In this document: piece after piece, positions 44,057 through 51,619 of the stretch
How the letters are laid out: each line of letters starts with the position of its first letter
How positions within the stretch are numbered: position 1 is the first letter of the stretch
NCBI GenBank assembly: GCA_958350755.1
Contig: CATWID010000010.1
Span: 1 to 55,938 of the forward strand
Length of the DNA: 55,938 nucleotides
Direction: 5' to 3'
From: an uncultured Collinsella sp.
GTDB lineage: Bacteria; Actinomycetota; Coriobacteriia; Coriobacteriales; Coriobacteriaceae
Notes under the pieces: generated by a model
The model's database searches: none
Seen by the model: the letters and a program-made list of their open reading frames with translations, nothing else
What the model was told of the DNA's origin: nothing
Made by a program: the position numbers and the translations under genes

Positions 44057-44083
44057 AAAAAAGCCTCGAGGATTTCGAGGCTT
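44057..44083 (-). terminator. Terminator of the flavodoxin-like gene
   Basis: AAGCCTCGA (44061-44069) pairs with TCGAGGCTT (44075-44083); on the minus strand TTTTTT follows. Confidence 0.8.
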
Positions 44084-44126
44084 TCACATTTGTATTGTTT
44101 TGCACGAAGGACCGCGAACGGCGAAG

Positions 44127-44678
44127 CTACTCGCCTAGCACGGCCTTCTTGGCGGCTGCAGCCATGTTATCCATATCTTCCTTGGTGGGATGGTCCTTCG
44201 CGGCAACCCAGTTGTCGAGCAGCATCTTAAATCGGGCGTTGTCGGGATCTTGCTCGAGCATTGCCTCGTAGCGCTGCTTAACCGCGGGACCCATCTTGCC
44301 CTGGCACATCGCCCAGCCCGCAAGCTCGGCATCCTCGGCCAGATTGGAAGTTACGCGGTCGATAATCTGCTGGTAATAGCTCTGGTCGGCCCCAAAGCCG
44401 CAGGTGCCAAACAGGAACACGCGCTTGCTGTGCAAGGCAGAGAGCAACGCCGCGACCGAAGGCGTGCACGCGCCCTTGTCGCACCAAAAACCGACGAGCA
44501 CCGTGTCGGCCGCGCAGGCGCCCTGCGCCTCGAGCGCAACCTGATCTGCATCCGCATCGTCGCTCAACGCCGCGGCATGGACAAACTCAACGCCCGCAGC
44601 CTGCAGAGCGCGCTTGATCGCGCCCGAAACCATCCTGGTATTACCGCTCTTGCTGTTAACCACCAAAGAGCACGTCAT
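44127..44678 (-). CDS. Flavodoxin-family protein
   Basis: About 183 residues. An FMN phosphate-loop-like start (VVNSKSGNTRMV), then FWCDKGACTPSVAALL and FLFGTCGFGADQSYYQQI, as in the flavodoxin-fold proteins of gut anaerobes (BilS-like group). It would carry electrons or act as a flavin reductase partner. Its C-terminal tail (about 140-183) is charged and helical. ATG 44678 is used; GTG at 44684 is also possible. It stands alone with its own terminator. Confidence 0.8.
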   Translation of the reverse strand: MTCSLVVNSKSGNTRMVSGAIKRALQAAGVEFVHAAALSDDADADQVALEAQGACAADTVLVGFWCDKGACTPSVAALLSALHSKRVFLFGTCGFGADQSYYQQIIDRVTSNLAEDAELAGWAMCQGKMGPAVKQRYEAMLEQDPDNARFKMLLDNWVAAKDHPTKEDMDNMAAAAKKAVLGE

Positions 44679-44799
44679 AGTCACGTTGCCTCGTTTCCCC
44701 CAAAATTAAAGCCACTAATGCAATTTATTAAAAGCATATCTTAGTACTATCGACGCAGATGTAAACCATCTGCCGCTAATCGGCAGCCCCTACTGGGCC

Positions 44800-46659
44800 C
44801 TACTGGGCAAACTGGCTACGATAAAGCTCGGCGTAGAAGCCGCCTGCCGCGAGCAGTTCATCGTGCGTGCCGCGCTCGATAATCTCGCCATCGCGCATTA
44901 CCAGGATGCAATCGGCGTTGCGAATCGTCGACAGGCGGTGTGCCACGACAAAGCTCGTGCGGCCGGCCATGAGCTCGTCGAATGCCGCCTGCACCTGCAG
45001 CTCGGTACGCGTATCGATGCTCGACGTTGCCTCGTCCAGCAGCAGAATCGCCGGATCGGTGAGCATGACGCGCGCGATGCACAGCAACTGTTTTTGACCC
45101 TGGCTAAACGTGCCGCCGTCCTCGCCGATCACCGTATCGTAGCCGCCTGGCAGCTGCACGATAAACTTGTGCGCATGAGCGCGCTTGGCGGCCTCGACAA
45201 TCTGCTCGCGCGTGGCATCGGGGCAACCGTAGGCAATGTTTTCGGCCACCGTGCCCTCGAACAGCCAGGTGTCCTGCAGCACCATGCCAAAGGCGCGGCG
45301 CAGGCTCGCACGCGTGTAGTCACGCGAGGAGCGACCATCGACCGCGATGCGCCCAGCATCGATATCGTAAAAGCGCAGCAGCAGGTTGATGAGCGTCGTC
45401 TTGCCACAGCCCGTGGGGCCGACGAGGGCAAAGCGCGTACCGGGCTTGGCATCGATGCAGATATCCTGCAGCAGTTTGCGGTCGGGCACATAGCTAAAGT
45501 CCACGTGTTCAAAGGTCACCTCGCCCTGCGGGGCGGCAAGCTCCACGGCATCCGCCGCGTCGGGCTCCTGCTCGCGCGCATCGAGCAACGCGAACATGCG
45601 GCGCGCCGAGGCGTACGCGGTCTGGATTTGCGTGATGACGTTCGTGACCTCGTTGAACGGCTTGGTGTACTGGTTGGCGTAGGACAGGAAGATCTGCACG
45701 CCGCCCACCGTGAGCGCCGCAGGCACGCCCGTGATCACGCCCGCGCAGCCGATCACGGCGACCACGGCGTAGATGATGTTATTGATAAAGCGCGTGCCGG
45801 GGTTAGAAAGCGAACCCATAAACTGCGCGCGCTCGCCCGCCGTATAGAGCTCGGCGTTGAGGACATCGAAGCGCTGTTGAGCGTGCGGGCCGTAGGCGAA
45901 GGCGTCCACGAGCTTTTGCTCGCCCACGTACTCCTCAATATGACCGCCAAGCTGGCCTTGGATGCGCTGCTGTGCCGTAAAGCTCTTGTTGGAAAGCTTG
46001 GCGATGGCGCCGGCTGCAAAGATGGAAAGCGGCGTGACGAGCACCACCACGAGCGTCATGGCCAGGTTAATGGAGAGCATAAACGCGAGCGTGCCCACGA
46101 TGGTGATGACGCCGGTAAAGAGCTGCGTAAAGCCCTGCAGCAGGCCGTCGCCCACCTGGTCGACATCGTTGACCACACGGCTCATAAGGTCGCCGTGGGC
46201 ATGACTGTCGATAAAGCTGAGCGGCATGCGGCTGAGCTTGTCGCTCGCCTCCACGCGCATGTCGCGCACCGTCTCGTAGGACAGACGGTTGACGCAGTAG
46301 CCCTGCAGCCACTGGAAGGCCGCGGCACCTACCACGACAATCGCGAGCTTGGTGACGAGCGGCAGCAGCGCGTCAAAGTCCACCCGCCCGGCGGCAACGA
46401 TGAGGTCGATGCCCTCGCCGATAAGGATGGGCGTATAGAGTTGCAAGATCACCGAGATGGCGGCGCTCACAAACGACGCCGTAAACGAAATGCGATGCGG
46501 ACGGACGTAGCCCAGCAGGCGGCGAGTTACCGCGCCCACGGGGTAGCGCTCGGGATCGCCGGGCTGGCGCGGACCGTCACCCAGGTCGTTGAGGCCATCG
46601 TTGCCGGACACGTTGGCCGTCATCGTGGCGACCGAACCGGAAGAAGTATACGGGTTCAT
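44800..46659 (-). CDS. ABC exporter half-transporter, subunit 2
   Basis: About 619 residues: membrane domain (about 50-340) and ATPase domain (about 375-615). Walker A GPTGCGKTT and Walker B ILLLDEATSS are intact, but the signature is FSQGQ instead of LSGGQ. It begins immediately after the stop of the partner gene (TAG then ATG), so the two are coupled. RBS AAAGGAGGG. The pair forms a heterodimeric exporter of the LmrCD/TM287-288 kind. Substrate (drug, lipid or peptide) unknown. Confidence 0.92.
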   Translation of the reverse strand: MNPYTSSGSVATMTANVSGNDGLNDLGDGPRQPGDPERYPVGAVTRRLLGYVRPHRISFTASFVSAAISVILQLYTPILIGEGIDLIVAAGRVDFDALLPLVTKLAIVVVGAAAFQWLQGYCVNRLSYETVRDMRVEASDKLSRMPLSFIDSHAHGDLMSRVVNDVDQVGDGLLQGFTQLFTGVITIVGTLAFMLSINLAMTLVVVLVTPLSIFAAGAIAKLSNKSFTAQQRIQGQLGGHIEEYVGEQKLVDAFAYGPHAQQRFDVLNAELYTAGERAQFMGSLSNPGTRFINNIIYAVVAVIGCAGVITGVPAALTVGGVQIFLSYANQYTKPFNEVTNVITQIQTAYASARRMFALLDAREQEPDAADAVELAAPQGEVTFEHVDFSYVPDRKLLQDICIDAKPGTRFALVGPTGCGKTTLINLLLRFYDIDAGRIAVDGRSSRDYTRASLRRAFGMVLQDTWLFEGTVAENIAYGCPDATREQIVEAAKRAHAHKFIVQLPGGYDTVIGEDGGTFSQGQKQLLCIARVMLTDPAILLLDEATSSIDTRTELQVQAAFDELMAGRTSFVVAHRLSTIRNADCILVMRDGEIIERGTHDELLAAGGFYAELYRSQFAQ

Positions 46660-48504
46660 CTAGCAACCCTCCTTTGAGCAAGTAGGCGCAGGGGCAGTCG
46701 GGGCGGACGCGGGCACCGTGCTCCCCTGCTGGCCCTCGAGCTCCTCGCGGCGCAGCTGCGACTGGCAAATCTCGCGATAGAGCTGGCAGCTTGCATACAG
46801 CTCGTCATGCGTGCCCAGGCCCGCAACCGATCCGTGGTCGAGCACGCAGATCATGTCGGCATCGCGCACGGTCGAGACGCGCTGGCTCACGATGACCGTC
46901 GTGAGCGGCAGCCCGCCCTCGGCGGCACCGCGCACGCTGCGCTCGCGGATGGCATGGCGAAGCGCCGCGTCGGTCTTAAAATCGAGCGCCGAGGCGGAGT
47001 CGTCCATGATCAATATCTGAGGCGAGCCCACCAGGGCGCGCGCGATGGTCAGGCGCTGGCGTTGGCCACCGCTGAAGTTCTTACCGCCCGCCTCGACCGG
47101 GGCATCGAGCCCCTGCGGCTTGTTGCGCACGAATTCGCTGGCCTGCGCCATATCGAGCGCCGCCCAGAGCTCATCGTCGGTCGCTGACTCGTCACGCCAG
47201 GTCAGGTTGCTGCGGATGGTGCCGCTCACCAGCGACGCGCGCTGCGGGACGGTCGCGACCACATGGCGCAGCTGGTCGAGCGGCCAGGCGCGCACGTCGG
47301 CGCCCATCACGCTCACGCTGCCAGCGCTCGCATCGTACAGGCGCGGGATAAGCGAAACGAGCGTGGACTTGCCGCTGCCCGTGCCGCCGATAATGCCGAG
47401 CGTCTTGCCCAGCGGCAGCTCCAGCGTCACATCGCTCACGGCATTTGCCGCGCCCACGCCAAACGAAAAGCTCGCATGGTCAAAGCTCAACGCAGGAACG
47501 GGAGCGACATTGCCCGGCTCGGGCAGTGCGACCGGCTGGTTGCCCTCATCGGTAATGCTCGGCACGCAATTGAGCACCTCGTTGATACGCGACGCGCTGG
47601 CGCTCGACTTGGTAAAGACCACGACCAGGTTGGCGACATACACGATGGAGGTGAGGGTCTGCGTCATGTAGTTGACGAACGCCATGACCTGACCCTGCGT
47701 GAGCTCGCCCACGTTGACCTGGATGCCGCCGACCCACAGGATGGCGCACACGCCCAGGTTCATCACAAGAAACGTGACGGGGTTGAGAATCGACGAGAGC
47801 TTGCCCACCGCGATGGCAGTATTGGCCTGGTCATCGGCGGCTTGGGCAAAGCGCTCACGCTCGTGATCTTCACGCACAAACGCACGGACCACGCGAGCGC
47901 CCGAAAGGCCTTCGCGGCAGATAAGCGCGATGCGGTCGAGCTTTGCCTGCAGCTGCTTGTAGTACGGAATACAGCGCGCCATGACAACCCAGAACACCAG
48001 GCCAATGGCGGGCGTGCAAATCAAAAAGATGATGCCGAGCTTAAGGTCGATGGCAAGGGCCGCGACCATGGAGCCCGCCGCCAGGAAGGGCCAGCGGATG
48101 AGCATGCGCACGCCCAGCGCCACGGCGAGCTGCACCTGGTTGACGTCGTTGGTAATGCGCGTGATGAGCGACGGCGTGCCAAAACGGTCGAGTTCGGCAT
48201 AGCTCAGCTTGTTGATGTGCTGGTAGAGCGCGCCGCGAATGTCGGTGCCCATGCCCTGCGAGGTGAGCGCCGCCATCTTTTGGCAGACGAGCGTAAACGA
48301 GATGCCGATCACAGCCATGGCGGCGAGCACCGCGCCGTAACGGACGACGGCGTTGACATTGTGTGCGCCGATGCCCTTATCGATCATCTGGGCAATCACC
48401 AGCGGCGTAAGCAGGTCAAAGATCACTTCGATCAGCTTGCACGCAGGGCCAATCACCATATATCGGCGAAACTTACCACCAAAACGCCTGAGCAACTCAA
48501 TCAT
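46660..48504 (-). CDS. ABC exporter half-transporter, subunit 1
   Basis: About 614 residues with the same plan. Walker A GGTGSGKST and signature FSGGQ are normal, but Walker B reads ILIMDDSASALD: the catalytic Glu is Asp. Together with FSQGQ in the partner this gives one consensus and one degenerate ATP site, as known for heterodimeric exporters. ATG 48504 has RBS TAGGGAG; an upstream TTG at 48537 is less likely. First gene of the pair. Confidence 0.92.
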   Translation of the reverse strand: MIELLRRFGGKFRRYMVIGPACKLIEVIFDLLTPLVIAQMIDKGIGAHNVNAVVRYGAVLAAMAVIGISFTLVCQKMAALTSQGMGTDIRGALYQHINKLSYAELDRFGTPSLITRITNDVNQVQLAVALGVRMLIRWPFLAAGSMVAALAIDLKLGIIFLICTPAIGLVFWVVMARCIPYYKQLQAKLDRIALICREGLSGARVVRAFVREDHERERFAQAADDQANTAIAVGKLSSILNPVTFLVMNLGVCAILWVGGIQVNVGELTQGQVMAFVNYMTQTLTSIVYVANLVVVFTKSSASASRINEVLNCVPSITDEGNQPVALPEPGNVAPVPALSFDHASFSFGVGAANAVSDVTLELPLGKTLGIIGGTGSGKSTLVSLIPRLYDASAGSVSVMGADVRAWPLDQLRHVVATVPQRASLVSGTIRSNLTWRDESATDDELWAALDMAQASEFVRNKPQGLDAPVEAGGKNFSGGQRQRLTIARALVGSPQILIMDDSASALDFKTDAALRHAIRERSVRGAAEGGLPLTTVIVSQRVSTVRDADMICVLDHGSVAGLGTHDELYASCQLYREICQSQLRREELEGQQGSTVPASAPTAPAPTCSKEGC

Positions 48505-48719
48505 GTATAGGCGCTCCCTATCATCATTCACACTCAATTCGAACCATGATAGTACGGTGAACCCAAAAGAAGCGTAAACAACTCGTCATTTCTAATGGGA
48601 TTCGGTTTCCAAAGAAGCGGAAAGGCACGCGCACACCCAGCCAGTGTCGGGTCGACCACTTGGTATACTTACATTAGTGCTACCAAGTGAGTCGCCGACC
48701 CTTGAAATGAGGTGCCGAG

Positions 48720-49791
48720 ATGAACGACATTCTCGCAAGAAGAGCAAGACGAGCAACTGTGGGCATCGCCCTTTCCGCGGCACTTGTCGCGGGAATCGCC
48801 CCCCCCCGTAACGGCGATCGCGGCAGAAACCAGTTCCCCCACCGGTGCGGCCGTTTCGCAGACGAGCGCCGCCAACGGCAATTCGGGCGCCCCGCAGACA
48901 GAAGACGCGGCCGCCGCAAAAGAAAAAGCGTATGCAGCCATGCAGGAAGCGCTCAAAAAACTCGAGGCCGCAAAAGACGCCGCAAGTCCCGAGAAAATTG
49001 CGAGATTCAATGATGACATTGCCCGTTTTCAAGAGCTCCGCGACAAGATGGCGGCGCAAGCCGCCGAAGAGAGGGGACTCCTTCCCACCATGCAAGCGGA
49101 CATCGATGCAGCCCAAGCCAAATACGACGGGGCCATCAACCGGGTAAGCGAGCTCCAGGCAGAATTAGACAAGAAACTTGAGATGCTTAAGACACTCGAA
49201 GCACTCGGCTACGAGGAGTTTGTCGAAACTGTTAAACAGCAAATAAAGCAGTTGCACAGTGAGATCGTAACGGCAAAAGCGCAAGTAGGCCATTGCGAAG
49301 AGGAGCTCCGCGAGTTCCAGTACCGCCTCAGAAATCAGGAAAGACGAGTTAATAACTGTGAACGTGCTGTAGAGAAATATAAAGGCGATATCGACCGGTT
49401 CATAGCCTGGCGAGATGCGCTCCTCGACAATTTGAAAAAAGCGCAAACGGCCTATGACGACGCCTGCAAGGCATACGAAGAGGCAAAGGCCGCGGCAGAC
49501 AAGGCCACCTCGCCCGAGATAACGCAACCGACCGAGACGACGCCTCCCTCCAACTCGGCGCAACCGGCCGAGGCGACACAGCCCACCGGCTCGTCCGCGA
49601 CCGGCAAAAATACCCCGCCAAACTCCACCAAGCAGGCGAACTCGAGCAGCGGCAAGCAAGCAGATACGACCGCCGGCAAGCTCGCGAACACGGGCGACAC
49701 GGCGCCGAGCGCAATCGCACTCGCAGCAGTCGCCGCCGCAGGCCTCGGAATAACCGCCACAGCCACACGCCGCCTCAAGAACTCAAAATAG
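48720..49791 (+). CDS. Coiled-coil surface protein, frameshifted at a C9 tract (phase-off)
   Basis: Read from ATG 48720 (RBS GAGGTGCCGAG) the signal peptide MNDILARRARRATVGIALSA matches the intact paralogue, then runs out of frame at nine C (48799-48807) and stops at 49013. The frame after the tract (48784-49791) continues VTAIAAETSSPTG to the end. Eight C would join them, giving about 356 residues: signal peptide cut near AIA-AET, long charged coiled coil (about 65-250), Thr/Ser/Pro linker, sortase-like LANTGD, hydrophobic helix and RRLKNSK. Sequencing error at the tract is the alternative. Confidence 0.75.
48799..48807 (+). repeat. Homopolymeric C9 tract within the signal-peptide coding region
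   Basis: Nine consecutive C; the paralogue has five at the same site. One base too many for the frame. Slippage to eight (or five) C would restore it. A classical contingency-locus tract. Confidence 0.8.
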
Positions 49792-49835
49792 CCGCCAGAG
49801 CATACTACCTTCGCCAATCCACAAACCCAGAGACA

Positions 49836-49876
49836 AAAGAGGCCCGTTTCCCCAACCCAGGGAAACGGGCCTCTTT
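49836..49876 (+). terminator. Terminator of surface-protein copy 1
   Basis: A perfect 17-bp stem AAAGAGGCCCGTTTCCC (49836-49852) pairs with 49860-49876, ending in CTCTTT. The 49880-50090 gap holds only the promoter of copy 2. Confidence 0.85.
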
Positions 49877-50090
49877 ACTTGAAAAAACAGATGGTAATGC
49901 CGCCGTCTCTTGAACCGCGCAGCCATCAATGCCCAGACAACACTAGCAAGCCGCGTTCCTTAAGGGATAGATTTAATGGCTGTTAATCAAGGGGTATACG
50001 CGCACGCCCGATCAATGGCGGGCAAACCGCCTGATATACTTACATTAGTGCTACCAAGTTAGTCGCCGACCCTTGAAATGAGGTGCCGAG

Positions 50091-51080
50091 ATGAACGACA
50101 TTCTCGCAAGAAGCGCAAGACGCGCAACCGTGGGCATCGCCCTTTCCGCGGCACTTGTCGCGGGAATCGCCCCCGCAACGGCGATAGCGGCAGAAACCAG
50201 TTCCCCCACCGGTGCAGTTGCCTTGCAGACGGAAGATGCGGCCGCCGCAAAGGAAAAAGCGTATGCAGCCATGCAGGAAGCGCTCAAAAACCTCGAGGCC
50301 GCAAAAGTTGCCGCAAGTCCCGAGAAACTTGCGGCAATCGATGATGACATTGCCGCTTTTCAAGAGATCTACGACATGGTGGCGGCGGAAGCCGCCAAAC
50401 GGAGGGAACGCCTTCCCGCCATGCAAGCGAACGTCGATGCAGCCCAAGCCAAATACGATGAGGCCCACAACCGGACAAGCGGCCTTCAGGCAGAATTAGA
50501 TAAGGCACTTGAAGCACTCGGCGACGAGGAGCCCAGCACAGCTATTAAAGAGCATATTAAGCAGTTGCGAAGTGAGATCATGTCGGCAGAAAGGCGAGAG
50601 AAATCTTGTGAAGATGATCTTCACCACTGCCAACGCCGGCTCGAAAGCCAGGAAAGACAGGTTCAGGATTCCGAAAGTGAGGCGGAGGAAGCCAAAGCCC
50701 ACATCGATGAGGACATAGCCAAGCGAGATGCGCTCCTCGGCGATTTGGAAAAGGCGCAAGCGGCCTATGACGACGCCTGCAAAGCATACGAAGAGGCAAA
50801 GGCCGAGGCAGACAAGGCCACCTCGCCCGAGATAACGAAACCCGCCGATACGACAAAACCCTCCAGCTCAGCGCAGCCGGCCGAAACGGCACAGCCCGCC
50901 AGCTCGCCCGCGACCGGCAAATACGCTCCATCGAGCTCCACCAAGCAAGCAGATACGACCGCCGGCAAGCTCGCGAACACGGGCGACGCAGCGCCGAGCG
51001 CAATCACACTCGCAGGAATCGCCGCCGCAGGGTTCGGAATAGCCACCGCGGGTGTACGCCGCATCAAGAACTCAAAGTAG
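50091..51080 (+). CDS. Coiled-coil surface protein with LANTG tail (intact paralogue)
   Basis: About 329 residues. Signal peptide MNDILARSARRATVGIALSA ending near TAIA-AETS; a long Lys/Glu/Ala-rich coiled coil (about 45-245; many LEAAK/AELDKAL heptads); a Pro/Ser/Thr linker (PSSSAQPAETAQPASSPATG); KLANTGDAAPSAITLAG, a hydrophobic helix and RRIKNSK. The plan is that of a sortase-anchored, rod-like wall protein. The C-tract is only five long, so this copy should be stably on. Binding partner unknown. Confidence 0.88.
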   Translation: MNDILARSARRATVGIALSAALVAGIAPATAIAAETSSPTGAVALQTEDAAAAKEKAYAAMQEALKNLEAAKVAASPEKLAAIDDDIAAFQEIYDMVAAEAAKRRERLPAMQANVDAAQAKYDEAHNRTSGLQAELDKALEALGDEEPSTAIKEHIKQLRSEIMSAERREKSCEDDLHHCQRRLESQERQVQDSESEAEEAKAHIDEDIAKRDALLGDLEKAQAAYDDACKAYEEAKAEADKATSPEITKPADTTKPSSSAQPAETAQPASSPATGKYAPSSSTKQADTTAGKLANTGDAAPSAITLAGIAAAGFGIATAGVRRIKNSK

Positions 51081-51125
51081 CTGCCAGAGCATTCTGCCTT
51101 CACCAATCCACAAGCCCAGAGACAA

Positions 51126-51166
51126 AAAGAGGCTCGTTTCCCCAACCTAGGGAAACGGACCTCTTT
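51126..51166 (+). terminator. Terminator of surface-protein copy 2
   Basis: Homologous to 49836-49876, with one mismatch in the stem (AAAGAGGCTCGTTTCCC with GGGAAACGGACCTCTTT), ending in CTCTTT. Confidence 0.8.
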
Positions 51167-51306
51167 GCTTGTAAAAACAAATGGTAATGCCGCCGTCTCT
51201 TGAAGTACATCGCCACCGCACTCCAAACAACGCCAACGAGCAGTATTCCTTAAGGGATAGATTTAATTAGGCTAACGCGCCTTTACGGGTGATTTTTGGA
51301 CGAAGT

Positions 51307-51401
51307 GGTCCCGGTGCCGGCGGGCTGTTTGGTAGTCGAGCGATCCCGCAGGCAAAGCCGAGGACCAGCGAGACACCAAACAGCCCGCCGGCACCGGGAC
51401 C
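51307..51401. repeat. 27-bp perfect inverted repeat downstream of ffs
   Basis: Arms 51307-51333 and 51375-51401 are exact complements (GGTCCCGGTGCC... ), around a 41-bp loop. It sits between the surface-protein gene and ffs. Same architecture as 9-114 and 8106-8177. Confidence 0.85.
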
Positions 51402-51414
51402 GCATCGCGGCACC

Positions 51415-51433
51415 AAAAAAGCGCCCGTGCGCT
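51415..51433 (-). terminator. Terminator of the SRP RNA gene
   Basis: On the minus strand AGCGC-ACGG-GCGCT forms a short stem followed by TTTTTT. It overlaps the 3' end of ffs by a few bases. Confidence 0.65.
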
Positions 51434-51531
51434 CGATGGATTCGGATGCCCGACAGAGGCTCCTTATGGCTGCTTCCTTCCGGACCTGACCAGATTCGGA
51501 ACATGTCGTCATCCGAACCCATCGAACGCGC
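51429..51531 (-). ncRNA. ffs: Signal recognition particle RNA, small bacterial type
   Basis: The minus strand has the invariant SRP core GGTCAGGTCCGGAAGGAAGC (about 51470-51490) with its GGAA tetraloop. The ends pair (GCGCGTTCGATGG with CCATCGAGCGC), giving a roughly 103-nt hairpin of 4.5S type that binds Ffh for co-translational targeting of membrane proteins. A TATACC-like -10 and a 3' T-run follow the expected layout. Exact ends are estimated from base pairing. Confidence 0.93.
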
Positions 51532-51573
51532 TAGGCGCTCGGTATATCTTACCTGCTCCCGCCCGCCACGGCA

Positions 51574-51608
51574 AGTGGGGCGAACCCATCGGATGGATTC
51601 GCCCCACT
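51574..51608 (-). terminator. Hairpin after the FctA-type surface protein
   Basis: AGTGGGGCGAA (51574-51584) pairs with TTCGCCCCACT (51598-51608), extended inward by CCATC/GATGG. No T-run follows on the minus strand, so Rho-independent action is uncertain. Confidence 0.5.
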
Positions 51609-51619
51609 CGTCCATATCG

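Larger units (their letters stand above)
48655..51180 (+). repeat. Tandem duplication, unit about 1.37 kb
   Basis: The promoter segment (TATACTTACATTAGTGCTAC at 48664 and 50035), gene and terminator are repeated with ATGs 1371 bp apart (48720 and 50091). Both copies keep TATACT, 51 bp before ATG. Ends and terminators are highly similar, while the central coiled coils have diverged. Confidence 0.85.

Noticed and set aside
43727..44230. 167-codon plus-strand ORF over the 62-bp repeats
   Set aside because: Repeat length is not a multiple of three, so the frame changes between units, and the composition is non-coding.
44863..46677. 604-codon plus-strand ORF opposite an ABC transporter gene
   Set aside because: Antisense shadow; the ABC motifs are on the minus strand.
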